From: an uncultured Erythrobacter sp. | GTDB lineage: Bacteria; Pseudomonadota; Alphaproteobacteria; Sphingomonadales; Sphingomonadaceae | DNA: 64,000 nt | Direction of reading: 5' to 3' | Assembly: GCA_947501005.1 (NCBI GenBank) | Contig: CANMTU010000001.1 | Coordinates: forward strand, 1,326,501 to 1,390,500 | Shown here: in pieces, positions 54,441-64,000 of the stretch | Layout of the letters: every line of letters starts with the position of its first letter | Numbering within the stretch: position 1 is the first letter of the stretch | Notes under the pieces: generated by a model | Told to the model about the DNA's origin: nothing | Seen by the model: only the letters and a program-made list of their open reading frames with translations | Databases searched by the model: none | Made by a program: the position numbers and the translations under genes

Positions 54441-55352
54441 TCAGGATACGCGGCAGGTTCCCGCGGGAAGCGCGACCGAGAACCGGTCGCCCATACGCGG
54501 ATCGTAGAAGCGCGCATCGCGCAGCCATTGCGACCCGTCTTCCCGCAATTCGACCAGCGGCGCGCGCGACCAGATGAGGAAAGCGTCGATCCCGGCATCG
54601 CCCGCCCTCGCCGTCTCCAGATCGCACAGTTCGAGCGGGACGCCCGGCAATGCGGTGCCGTCGGCGGCATACAGGCCATTGCCGCCGGTGATGATCTCAC
54701 GCGTGAAGCTTCGCAGGGGCGGCGGGCTGGCGATCACGACGTCCGCACCGGCCGGCGTATCGCCGGGGGCCTGCTCCGCCCGCCAGGTCAGTGCCGATTG
54801 CACGCCGATATAGGCCAGCGCCGCCGACAGGGCGATGCGCGCGGGCCGGCGCCATTCCCCGCCCTTCTTCTCGCGCCGTAGCGACAACCACGTGGCAAAA
54901 CCCAGGCCCAGCCACAGGACCGGGTCGATGATGAACAGGATATCACCGTAAAACCAGCGGTCGCTGAACGGCATGAGCAAGCGAATGCCATAGACATTCA
55001 GCCAGTCGAGCGCCGGATGGGTCAGGCAGGCGATCAACGACAGGCCATAGAGCCAGCCGAAGCGCACCGGCAGCCGGCCCTCGGGCCGCGTGCCTCGCCG
55101 GCCCTGCCAGAGATCGAACGCGTAAAGCAGCGCGGCGAGAACCAGAGGCAGCAGCAGCCAGGCGGGCGGGCCATGCGTGATCCCGCGCCGGAAGCCGAGA
55201 TGCTCAACCCCGTCGAGCCACAGGAAACACGCCGCGTCCACATCGGGCAGGTTCGCGCCAATGATCAGCGCGGGCATGGCCAGCCCGGTCTTGCGCTTCA
55301 GCCCCGCCTGCCCGATCAGCGCGCCGACGAGGCTGTGGGTCAGATTGTCCAT
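54441..55352 (-). CDS. YdjM/DUF457-type inner membrane metal-dependent hydrolase
   Basis: A 303-residue membrane protein of the YdjM (LexA-regulated putative hydrolase) family: MDNLTHSLVGALIGQAG at the start, then ANLPDVDA and GITHGPPAW, the His/Asp motif of the family. About five membrane segments are visible. The C-terminal part (about 210-303) is soluble and specific to this subgroup. The reaction is unknown. Confidence 0.83.
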   Translation of the reverse strand: MDNLTHSLVGALIGQAGLKRKTGLAMPALIIGANLPDVDAACFLWLDGVEHLGFRRGITHGPPAWLLLPLVLAALLYAFDLWQGRRGTRPEGRLPVRFGWLYGLSLIACLTHPALDWLNVYGIRLLMPFSDRWFYGDILFIIDPVLWLGLGFATWLSLRREKKGGEWRRPARIALSAALAYIGVQSALTWRAEQAPGDTPAGADVVIASPPPLRSFTREIITGGNGLYAADGTALPGVPLELCDLETARAGDAGIDAFLIWSRAPLVELREDGSQWLRDARFYDPRMGDRFSVALPAGTCRVS

Positions 55353-55374
55353 CGCCGGGCCTTCGCGGCGGCGG

Positions 55375-56409
55375 TCAGACCGGGTCCTGCGCCGTGCCGT
55401 CCACCGTCCAGGTCTGCCCCTGGCCGAGCAGTTTGGCGAGATTGGCGGTCTTGCCCTCGCTCGCCCGGCGCCGTTCCTCGATCACGGCGCTTTCGAATGT
55501 CGGCCGCGGATCGTCGTAGAGCACGCCGAGAGCCATCGGGAATGGGCCGAACGGCATCTCGACCAGCATGTGCGCAAGGATGCGATCGGTGACGTCGTGC
55601 CGCAGGACGCCGGCGGTTTCCCAATCGCCATCGGTCACGTCGACGACGGTGAGGCCCAGCCGGCCCTGTTCCAGCGCGATGCCCTTTGTCCCGCCGGCGA
55701 ACAGCATGGGTTCGCCGTTCTCGAGCCAGAGCTGGCGATCCTCCGCCCCCTTGGGCGCGGCGAAATCGTCGAACACGTCCTTGTTGTAAACGATGCAGTT
55801 CTGGAAGATCTCGATGAACGCGGCCCCCTGATGGGCATGCGCGGCGGTGAGGACTTCGGGCAGCTTCTTCGAGACATCGAACCCGCGCGCCACGAAGCGC
55901 GCCCCGCTGCCCAGCGCGAAGGCGGCGGGCTTGGCCGGATGATCGACGCTGCCGAGCGGGCTGGAAGGCGATTTCGTCCCCTCACGGCTGGTGGGAGAGG
56001 CCTGACCCTTGGTGAGGCCATAGATCTCGTTGTTGAACAGCATGATCTGCATGTTCACGTTCCTGCGAAGAACATGCATCAAGTGATTGCCGCCAATCGA
56101 CAATCCGTCGCCGTCGCCTGTCACCAGCCAGATATCGAGATCGGGATTGGCAAGCTTCACCCCGGTCGCCACCGCCGGCGCGCGGCCATGGATCGTGTGG
56201 AAGCCGTAGGTTTCCATGTAATAGGGAAAGCGGCTCGAACAGCCGATGCCGGAAATGAACACCGTGTTGGCCGGATTGGCGCCAAGCTGCGGAAGGGTGC
56301 GCTGCACCGCCTTGAGAATCGCGTAATCCCCGCAGCCCGGGCACCAGCGAACTTCCTGATCGGTTTCCCAGTCCTTGAGCGTCGTTTCGATTTTCACGGG
56401 TGCGTTCAT
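55375..56409 (-). CDS. korB: 2-oxoacid:ferredoxin oxidoreductase, beta subunit
   Basis: A 344-residue thiamine-diphosphate subunit. The [4Fe-4S] ligands are Cys23, Cys26, Cys57 and Cys205 (CPGC, GIGCSS, FQNCIV). TPP binding is GDGDGLSIGGNH at 98-109. With KorA it probably oxidises 2-oxoglutarate (or reduces succinyl-CoA) using ferredoxin. Its ATG overlaps the korA stop as ATGA. Confidence 0.92.
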   Translation of the reverse strand: MNAPVKIETTLKDWETDQEVRWCPGCGDYAILKAVQRTLPQLGANPANTVFISGIGCSSRFPYYMETYGFHTIHGRAPAVATGVKLANPDLDIWLVTGDGDGLSIGGNHLMHVLRRNVNMQIMLFNNEIYGLTKGQASPTSREGTKSPSSPLGSVDHPAKPAAFALGSGARFVARGFDVSKKLPEVLTAAHAHQGAAFIEIFQNCIVYNKDVFDDFAAPKGAEDRQLWLENGEPMLFAGGTKGIALEQGRLGLTVVDVTDGDWETAGVLRHDVTDRILAHMLVEMPFGPFPMALGVLYDDPRPTFESAVIEERRRASEGKTANLAKLLGQGQTWTVDGTAQDPV

Positions 56410-58424
56410 TGGTTCACTGCCTCTGAATCGGTCTCTTGACCGGAGGGTACGGCGCCGTCTCCATGAAACGGAGCATCGGGATAGGAGCCGTCGTCATGGC
56501 CGGCCTCGAGGTTCGGCAACTGCTGATTGTTTACAGCCACTTCGCCGCCTTCATTGCCTTCGATTCCGTCGAAATACTTGGCGATCGCGGCTTCGAGTTC
56601 GGCGATCTGGAACGGCTGCCCGCTCGTCTTGGTGAGCGGCTGCGCGTCGATCAGGAACTGGTCGCGCAGCACGGTCTTGAACTGGCCGGTGTTCATTTCC
56701 GGCACCAGCACGTGATCGAACCCACGCAGCAATTCCCCCAGATTCTTCGGCAGCGGCCAGATATGGCGCACATGGATGTGGCTGACCGAGCAGCCTTTCG
56801 CAGTGCTGCGCCGGACGGCCTGGTGGATCGGTCCGTAGGTCGAGCCCCAGCCCACCACCGCGAGCGTCCCGGTCGTCTCGCCCAGGGCGACTTCCTGATC
56901 CGGCACGGCAATATTCTCGACCTTGCTCTTGCGGTGTTCGGTCATGCGCTGATGATTGTCGGGCGAATAGTCGATATTGCCGGTCTGCTCGTGCTTCTCG
57001 ATCCCGCCGATGCGGTGCATCATGCCCGGCGTGCCCGGCTTGATCCAAGGGCGCGCACCCTTCTCGTCGCGCAGATAGGGCAGCAATTGCTCGCCTCGCG
57101 GTTCCTCGAGAAATTTGGCCGGAAACGGCTCGAACCCGGCGGGGTCGGGCACTTTCCACGGTTCGGCGGCATTGGCGATATAGCCGTCGGTGAGAAGCAT
57201 CACCGGGGTCATGTATTGCACCGCGATGCGGCATGCTTCGATCGCCACTTCAAACGCGTCGGACGGGCTGCGCGCGGCGATCACCGGCATCGGTGCATCG
57301 CCATTGCGGCCATAGACGGCCTGATAGAGATCGCTCTGCTCGGTCTTGGTGGGCAGGCCGGTGGAGGGGCCACCGCGCTGCGAATTGACGATCACCAGCG
57401 GCAGCTCGGTCATGATGCCGAGGCCGATCGCCTCGGTCTTCAACGCGATGCCGGGGCCGGAGGAGGACGTCACGCCCAACTGCCCGGCATAGCTGGCGCC
57501 GATGGCCGCGCACACCGCGGCGATCTCGTCCTCCGCCTGGAAGGTGGTGACGCCATATTCCTTCAGCCGCGCCAGATGGTGCAGGATCGCGGAGGCAGGC
57601 GTGATGGGATAGCCGCCGAAGAACATCGGCAATTCGGCGAGTTGCGCGCCCGCCACCAGCCCCAGACTGACCGCCTCGGCCCCGGTGACGGTGCGGTAGA
57701 GGCCCGGCTCGCTCGCCACGGGTCCGACGTGGAGCTGCTTGAGCGGACCTGCAAGCTCCGCCGTCTCGCCATAGGCATGCCCCGCATCGAGCGCGGCGAT
57801 ATTGGCAGCCGCAATGTCGGGCTTGGTCCTGAACTTGGCCTTCAGCCAGTCGTGCAGCGGCGCGCGATCGCGGTCGAACATCCACAGGGCAAGGCCCAGC
57901 GTCCACATGTTCTTGGACCGCAGGGCGTCCTTGTTGCCGAGGCCGAACGGCTTGACTGCCTCGATCGTCTTCTCGCTGATGTCGAAGGCCAGCACGTCGA
58001 ACTTGCCGAGGCTGCCGTCTTCCAGCGGGTTGGCGTCGTAATGCGCCTTGTCGAGATTGCGCTTGGTGAAGGCGCCGGTATCGGCAATCACCAGCCCGCC
58101 GGGCTTCAACGCGGCAATATTGGTCTTCAATGCCGCCGGGTTCATCGCCACGAGTACGTCGGGCGCATCGCCCGCGGTGTTGATCCGCCGGCTGCCGAAA
58201 TTGATCTGGAAGGCGGAGACACCGAACAGCGTGCCCTGCGGCGCGCGGATTTCGGCCGGGAAATCGGGGAAGGTCGCAAGATCGTTGCCGGCAAGGGCGG
58301 TCGAAAGCGTGAACTGCCCCCCCGTCAACTGCATACCGTCACCGGAATCGCCGGCAAAGCGGACGACGACGGTTTCGGGCGTTTCGGACAATCCGTCCTG
58401 ATCGGGCTTGGCGGCTGTTGCCAT
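56406..58424 (-). CDS. korA: 2-oxoacid:ferredoxin oxidoreductase, fused gamma-alpha subunit
   Basis: A 672-residue fused subunit. The gamma domain (about 15-200) starts VVVRFAGDSGDGMQLTGG and the alpha domain (from about 210) carries GGYPITPAS and SSGPGIALKTEAIG. Such fused KorA subunits occur in aerobes using KorAB beside or instead of 2-oxoglutarate dehydrogenase. ATG 58424 has AAGGA eight bases upstream, better than ATG 58442. After the usual C-terminus there is an added tail of about 55 residues, acidic and low in complexity (EGNEGGEVAVNNQ onward). No ferredoxin gene is adjacent. Confidence 0.92.
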   Translation of the reverse strand: MATAAKPDQDGLSETPETVVVRFAGDSGDGMQLTGGQFTLSTALAGNDLATFPDFPAEIRAPQGTLFGVSAFQINFGSRRINTAGDAPDVLVAMNPAALKTNIAALKPGGLVIADTGAFTKRNLDKAHYDANPLEDGSLGKFDVLAFDISEKTIEAVKPFGLGNKDALRSKNMWTLGLALWMFDRDRAPLHDWLKAKFRTKPDIAAANIAALDAGHAYGETAELAGPLKQLHVGPVASEPGLYRTVTGAEAVSLGLVAGAQLAELPMFFGGYPITPASAILHHLARLKEYGVTTFQAEDEIAAVCAAIGASYAGQLGVTSSSGPGIALKTEAIGLGIMTELPLVIVNSQRGGPSTGLPTKTEQSDLYQAVYGRNGDAPMPVIAARSPSDAFEVAIEACRIAVQYMTPVMLLTDGYIANAAEPWKVPDPAGFEPFPAKFLEEPRGEQLLPYLRDEKGARPWIKPGTPGMMHRIGGIEKHEQTGNIDYSPDNHQRMTEHRKSKVENIAVPDQEVALGETTGTLAVVGWGSTYGPIHQAVRRSTAKGCSVSHIHVRHIWPLPKNLGELLRGFDHVLVPEMNTGQFKTVLRDQFLIDAQPLTKTSGQPFQIAELEAAIAKYFDGIEGNEGGEVAVNNQQLPNLEAGHDDGSYPDAPFHGDGAVPSGQETDSEAVNQ

Positions 58425-58604
58425 CCGGAAATTCCTTGTCATGCGCCCGTCTGGTCGGGGCGCTCAATCCATTACCGGGCCACCTAGGAAGCCGCCCATC
58501 CTCTCGCAAACAAGATTTTCTGCTCTAGCGGGAAAAACCGCCGTGGAAAAGCGCAGCCGGTGCGGTAGGTTGCCTTCCGACAGTGCAATTGCGGGGAGAC
58601 TGGC

Positions 58605-59555
58605 ATGGCCGATACCGAACATTACGTGCGCGACGATGTGCGCGGCTTTCTCGACATGCTCGAACAGATGGGCGGCAAGGGCGTGGAAGAGGTCGGCGCG
58701 GAAGCGGGGCGGCAGCAGATGCGGATGCTCGGTTCGCTGGCGGAAACCCCGGCGAAGGAGCTGGCGGTGGTGAAGGACTTGGCCTGCCCCGGCCCCGCCG
58801 GCGACATCCCCCTGCGTTTCTACGACAAGCGCGAGAGCCGCGAGGCCTCGCCCGTGGTCCTGTTCCTGCATGGCGGCGGGTTCGTCATCGGCGATCTTGA
58901 AGTCTATCATGCGCTGTGCACCGAAGTCGCCGACCGGCTCGACCTGCCGGTGGTTTCGGTCGATTACCGGCTCGCGCCGGAACACCCCTTCCCCGCCGCC
59001 CCCGACGATTGCGAGGCGGCGGCGCGGTGGGTGGCATCGTCGCCCGAAGCGCTTGGCCGTGAGGTGACCGGGCTGGTCATCACGGGCGACAGTGCCGGCG
59101 GCAACCTCACCATCGTGACGACGAACCAGCTGGGCAGCGAACCGGCGGACGTGCCGGTCATCGTCCAGGCGCCGATCTATCCGGTGGCGAGCGACATCAG
59201 GGAAACCGACAGCTTTTCCCTCTTCGCCGACGGGTTCCTCCTGACCGGCGCGGCGATGGCCTTCTTCACCCAGTCCTATGGCGGTGATGCGAGTGATCCG
59301 CGGCACACGCCGATGGTCGGCGACTGTTCCAACACCCCGCCCACCGTGGTGTGCACCGCCGGGCTCGATCCCCTGCGCGATTCGGGGCGCGCCTATGCCA
59401 GCCATCTCGTCAAACTGGGAACCGATGTCTGCTATCTCGAATTCCCCGGTATCATTCATGGCTTTACGACCTTGCGCAAAGCCATTCCCAGCGGACAGAA
59501 AGACCTCGACGCGTTTCTCGACGCGGTGGCATTGATGGTGGAGCGTTACAGGTGA
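58605..59555 (+). CDS. Alpha/beta hydrolase, hormone-sensitive-lipase type
   Basis: A 316-residue esterase of family IV. The oxyanion motif is HGGG at 89-92 and the nucleophile Ser163 is in GDSAGGN; Asp in TAGLDPLRD and His in IIHGFTTL finish the triad. It probably hydrolyses short-chain esters. GGGGAGA precedes the ATG. rppH follows in a GTGA overlap. Confidence 0.9.
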   Translation: MADTEHYVRDDVRGFLDMLEQMGGKGVEEVGAEAGRQQMRMLGSLAETPAKELAVVKDLACPGPAGDIPLRFYDKRESREASPVVLFLHGGGFVIGDLEVYHALCTEVADRLDLPVVSVDYRLAPEHPFPAAPDDCEAAARWVASSPEALGREVTGLVITGDSAGGNLTIVTTNQLGSEPADVPVIVQAPIYPVASDIRETDSFSLFADGFLLTGAAMAFFTQSYGGDASDPRHTPMVGDCSNTPPTVVCTAGLDPLRDSGRAYASHLVKLGTDVCYLEFPGIIHGFTTLRKAIPSGQKDLDAFLDAVALMVERYR

Positions 59556-60025
59556 GCGAGCTTGGATACCGGCCCTGCGTCGGCGTGATGCTGGTGAACG
59601 ACAAGGGCCGCGTGTTCGTCGGCCGCCGGATCGACAACAAGGAAGGCGACTGGTGGCAGATGCCCCAGGGCGGCGTCGACGAGGGCGAGGACCTGCGCGA
59701 GGCGGCATTCCGCGAACTCGGCGAGGAAACCGGTGCCAGGGCCGAACACGTCACCATCCTTCAACAGATGGACGAGCCGATCCGCTACGACCTGCCCGAG
59801 GAGCTGATCGGCAAATTGTGGGGCGGCCGGTATCGCGGGCAGGAGCAGGTGTGGTTCCTCGCGCGCTTTTCCGGCAGCGACGCCGACATCGATCTCGAGG
59901 CGCACGACCCGCCCGAATTCTGCGACTGGAAATGGGTCGAGCCGGACCAGCTTCCCGACCTGATCGTGCCGTTTAAGAAGCGCGTCTATCGCGCGGTGCT
60001 TGAAGCGTTTCGCGAACTGGTGTGA
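59552..60025 (+). CDS. rppH: RNA pyrophosphohydrolase
   Basis: A 157-residue Nudix enzyme that removes pyrophosphate from mRNA 5' ends, exposing them to RNase E. The Nudix box is GGVDEGEDLREAAFRELGEE (residues 40-59). WWQMPQGGV is the RppH-specific lead. The GTG start at 59552 overlaps the esterase stop. Confidence 0.93.
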   Translation: MSELGYRPCVGVMLVNDKGRVFVGRRIDNKEGDWWQMPQGGVDEGEDLREAAFRELGEETGARAEHVTILQQMDEPIRYDLPEELIGKLWGGRYRGQEQVWFLARFSGSDADIDLEAHDPPEFCDWKWVEPDQLPDLIVPFKKRVYRAVLEAFRELV

Positions 60026-60037
60026 GCGCGGCGGCGC

Positions 60038-60544
60038 TCAGTTCATCATCGCCTTTTGTTCTTCCGACAGGGTGACCTCGGCGGTCTGCACCGGCTTGAG
60101 CGGGCCGGCGGCAATTGCGGCGGAAATGCCTTGCGCCGCCGCGCAATCCTCGCCGCACAGGCTCTGTACCTTGGCCAGCGTCTGCCGGGCCTTGGCCAGC
60201 GCGCCCTTTTCCGCCAGCGCCTCGCCCTCGCCCGCGATGGCGGCGATGTTGCGCGGATCGCGCACCAGCGCCTCGCGGTAATAGGCGATGGCCTTGCCCT
60301 GCAGCTGTTCGGCGCGCGCGGCCTCGGCCAGATGAATCAGGGTCGGCGTGTAGCCCGGATCGAGGGCCAGCGCCGCCTCGAACGAGTCGATCGCGCCCTG
60401 CACCTCGCCGGCTTCCAACGCCGCCTCCCCTTCCGTTATGAGCGCCAGCGCGCCGGGCGAAGGATCGCGCTGCTGCCCCCAGGAAACACTCGCCGTGAGG
60501 GCAAGCGCGAGCGACAGGGCGGCGGCAGGAGCAGCGAAACGCAT
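60038..60544 (-). CDS. Secreted tetratricopeptide-repeat protein
   Basis: A 168-residue protein with a signal peptide (cut near SWGQQ) and about three TPR units between 35 and 125. It ends in a short tail with two Cys (SLCGEDC). Partner unknown; periplasmic scaffold is the usual role. AAGGAGACGCTG is upstream of the ATG. It is the last gene of the guaB-rsmB strand run. Confidence 0.82.
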   Translation of the reverse strand: MRFAAPAAALSLALALTASVSWGQQRDPSPGALALITEGEAALEAGEVQGAIDSFEAALALDPGYTPTLIHLAEAARAEQLQGKAIAYYREALVRDPRNIAAIAGEGEALAEKGALAKARQTLAKVQSLCGEDCAAAQGISAAIAAGPLKPVQTAEVTLSEEQKAMMN

Positions 60545-60608
60545 CAGCGTCTCCTTGAAAGGGTCGGACAGGATTGGCGTTGTGCGGGCCATCGTGCCTT
60601 GCCGGATA

Positions 60609-61787
60609 TCACGATCTGTCTGCACGGGCGATGAAAAATCCGTCCGTCCCATCGCGGGAAGGCGTGAGCCGCAGGCTGGCGCCGCGCGCAGTGCCGAGCG
60701 GCAGGTCGATCGCTGCGGCTTCGAACTGCGCAAAACGATTGAGGAAGCCGGCGAACTGCCCCGCTCCTTCCTCGTTGAGCAGCGAGCAGACGACATAGAT
60801 CAGCCGGCCACCCGGCTTTACCAGCGCCGCGCCGAGATCGAGCAGGCGGAGCTGCAGGGCGATCAGCCGTTCCAGTTCCGCCTGGTCGAGCCGCCAGCGC
60901 GCCTCGGGATTGCGCCGCCAGGTCCCGGTGCCAGAGCACGGCGCATCGATCAGCACCGCATCGGCGGCCCCTTCGAGGTCCGCCAGAGCCTCGCGCTCCT
61001 TGCCGGGATCGAGCAGCCGCGTCTCGATGATCGTCGCCCCGGCCCGCTGCGCGCGTGGAGCAAGGCGTGAGAGGCGGCCCCGATCGGTGTCGCTCGCCAC
61101 GAGGCGTCCGCGGTCCTCCATCGCCGCGGCGAGCGCCAGGGTCTTGCCGCCCCCGCCCGCGCACAGATCGACCACGGTTTCGCCCGGCCCCGCCCCCACG
61201 GCAAGGCAGGCGAGCTGCGACCCGGTATCCTGGATCTCGATCGCGCCGCCGCGATAGACGTCCCATTGCTCGACATTGGTCCCGGTCGCGAGCCGCAATC
61301 CATGCGGTGCGGCGGTCTCTTCGGCATCATCCGGCAGGACGAGCGTCTGCCGGCTCGCCTTCAGGCTGTTGACCCTGAGATCGAGCGGTGCCCGGCCCAG
61401 CAAGGCGGTGGCATCCGCGCCGCCGATATCGGAGGCATGCAAGCGGGCCTCCAGCCAGTCCGGCGCGATGCCGGCCGCCGCGCGCGGTTCGTCCTCGCCC
61501 AGCATCGCCGGCCCGTATTGCGAGCCGTCGAACAATTCGAGGATCGCCGGCTGCGTTTCGGCATGGCGCAGCATCGCCGCCCGCCCGCTTTGCGGCACCG
61601 GCCCGCAGTCGCGCACCGCGCCATAGACGAGTTCACGAATGGCGCGCCGGTCCTTCGATCCGGCGAAGCGGTTGTTCTTGAACCAGTCGGCCAGAATGCG
61701 ATCGGCGGGCGGACCCTTTGCTCTGGCGGAGGCGATGATCCCGTCGAGCAGTTCGATCGCGGTCTGGATCCGTGCAGCCGGCGTCAT
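60609..61787 (-). CDS. rsmB: RsmB-type 16S rRNA m5C methyltransferase
   Basis: A 392-residue RNA cytosine-C5 methyltransferase. The NusB-like N-terminal domain is followed by SAM motif DLCAGGGGKT at 207-216; the two cysteines are Cys284 (APCSGTGT) and catalytic Cys334 (VVCSLLNEEG). It starts three bases after the guaB stop, so the two genes are co-transcribed. Confidence 0.87.
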   Translation of the reverse strand: MTPAARIQTAIELLDGIIASARAKGPPADRILADWFKNNRFAGSKDRRAIRELVYGAVRDCGPVPQSGRAAMLRHAETQPAILELFDGSQYGPAMLGEDEPRAAAGIAPDWLEARLHASDIGGADATALLGRAPLDLRVNSLKASRQTLVLPDDAEETAAPHGLRLATGTNVEQWDVYRGGAIEIQDTGSQLACLAVGAGPGETVVDLCAGGGGKTLALAAAMEDRGRLVASDTDRGRLSRLAPRAQRAGATIIETRLLDPGKEREALADLEGAADAVLIDAPCSGTGTWRRNPEARWRLDQAELERLIALQLRLLDLGAALVKPGGRLIYVVCSLLNEEGAGQFAGFLNRFAQFEAAAIDLPLGTARGASLRLTPSRDGTDGFFIARADRS

Positions 61788-61790
61788 GGT

Positions 61791-63341
<1,551 letters not shown>

Positions 63342-64000
63342 TCACTCCGCCGTCCAGCCCCCGTCGATGCTCCAGTTGGCGCCGTTGACGTTCTGCGCCT
63401 CGTTGCGGCACAGGAAGACCGCCATCGCGCCGACATCCTCCGGCTGGACGAATTTCTTGGTCGGCTGCTTGGCAAGCAGGACCTTGTCGATCACTTCCTC
63501 GCGGCTCATCCCGCGGGCCTTCATCGTGTCGGGGATCTGGTTCTCGACCAGCGGGGTCCAGACATAGCCGGGGCTGATGCAATTGGCGGTAATGCCGTGC
63601 TCCGCAAGTTCCAGGGCCAGGGTCTTGGTCAGCCCGGCGATCCCGTGCTTGGCCGCGACATAGGCGCTCTTGAACGGCGAGGCGGCGAGCGAATGGGCGC
63701 TGGCGGTGGTGATGATCCGGCCCCAGCCCCGCGCCTTCATATGCGGCACTGCAAGCCGCGCGGTATGAAACGCGGAGCTGAGGTTGAGCGCGATGATGAG
63801 GTCCCACTTGTCGACCGGGAAGTCCTCCACCGGTGCGACGTGCTGGGTTCCGGCATTGTTGACGAGAATGTCGATCCCGCCCGCCCCGGCCATCATGGCT
63901 TCGATCTCTTCGACCTTGGTGAGGTCCGCGCCGCTGTGCGTTGCGCCCAGTTCCTCGCACAGGTGGGCGATCTCGCTTTCGTCGCCGAAGCCGTTGAGGA
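63342..64000 (-). CDS. bdhA: 3-Hydroxybutyrate dehydrogenase (runs off right edge)
   Basis: The C-terminal 218 codons of a classical SDR. The catalytic SAHSLAASPFKSAYVAAKHG holds Ser, Tyr and Lys, and NLSSAFHTARLAVPHMK and NCISPGYVWTPLVE are marks of the 3-hydroxybutyrate dehydrogenase group that oxidises D-3-hydroxybutyrate released from PHB. The N-terminal cofactor loop lies past position 64000, so the start is not visible; LNGFGDESEIAHLCEELGA precedes the NNAGTQHV loop. Confidence 0.87.
   Translation of the reverse strand, partial: LNGFGDESEIAHLCEELGATHSGADLTKVEEIEAMMAGAGGIDILVNNAGTQHVAPVEDFPVDKWDLIIALNLSSAFHTARLAVPHMKARGWGRIITTASAHSLAASPFKSAYVAAKHGIAGLTKTLALELAEHGITANCISPGYVWTPLVENQIPDTMKARGMSREEVIDKVLLAKQPTKKFVQPEDVGAMAVFLCRNEAQNVNGANWSIDGGWTAE

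Overview
The window is high-GC, densely packed bacterial chromosome with no rRNA, tRNA, CRISPR array, insertion sequence or prophage that I can see. Gene content and protein features point to an alphaproteobacterium of the Sphingomonadales, most likely Erythrobacteraceae or close kin: an RNase E with a long acidic insertion in its S1 domain, an RF2 with SPY in place of SPF, a single LolC/E-type permease beside LolD, sdhB apart from the other sdh genes, XrtA (exosortase A)-type accessory genes, and a possible alphaproteobacterial LexA box. The family assignment is inference, not a database match.

Layout. 1-4.5 kb: 5' part of a coniferyl-aldehyde-type dehydrogenase (runs off the left edge), a divergent acetyl-CoA acetyltransferase, a small lipoprotein with a good terminator, an SH3-domain protein, a glyoxylate/hydroxypyruvate-type reductase and an acetyltransferase. 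4.5-11.3 kb (minus strand): murein amidase, PBP1A, RF2 (prfB), a lipobox-bearing methyltransferase and a flavin oxidoreductase with a cysteine-rich tail. 11.3-14.7 kb: an unusually long leader and RNase E. 14.7-17.7 kb (minus): NTP transferase, MOP-family flippase and HAD phosphatase, probably glycan related. 17.8-20.9 kb (plus): sdhB, a thioesterase, zapE and a pirin. 20.9-25.4 kb: exosortase-A-associated accessory genes (ATPase, PLP decarboxylase, acyl-CoA ligase, divergent ACP) without an exosortase. 25.4-33 kb (minus): RlmD, NAD(P)HX repair enzyme, ilvD, N-formylglutamate amidohydrolase, ispE, ETF-QO. 33-37 kb (plus): uncharacterised protein, lytic transglycosylase, moaB, radical SAM protein with a LexA-like box. 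37-47 kb (minus): membrane protein, DUF1330, RluE-type pseudouridine synthase, acyl-CoA synthetase, dnaE, small membrane protein, glutathione peroxidase, LolD and its permease. 47-50 kb (plus): purF, an SDR, a PilZ protein. 50-58.4 kb: beta-lactamase-fold lipoprotein, CFA-like methyltransferase, photolyase, PAP2 phosphatase, YdjM-like membrane protein, KorB/KorA. 58.6-60 kb: esterase, rppH. 60-64 kb (minus): TPR protein, rsmB, guaB, and 3-hydroxybutyrate dehydrogenase (runs off the right edge).

How it works together. Most of the window is housekeeping: cell wall (amidase, PBP1A, Slt, ZapE), RNA and translation (RNase E, RppH, RF2, RsmB, RlmD, RluE), purines (purF, guaB), branched-chain amino acids (ilvD), isoprenoids (ispE), and respiration or acyl metabolism (sdhB, ETF-QO, KorAB, thiolase, 3-hydroxybutyrate dehydrogenase). 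The accessory parts are the XrtA-type mini-locus, the flippase cluster, and several odd single proteins. Genes are very tightly coupled: GTGA, ATGA, TAATG and TGATG junctions are common, non-ATG starts are frequent, and several convergent pairs share stop-codon bases or nearly touch.
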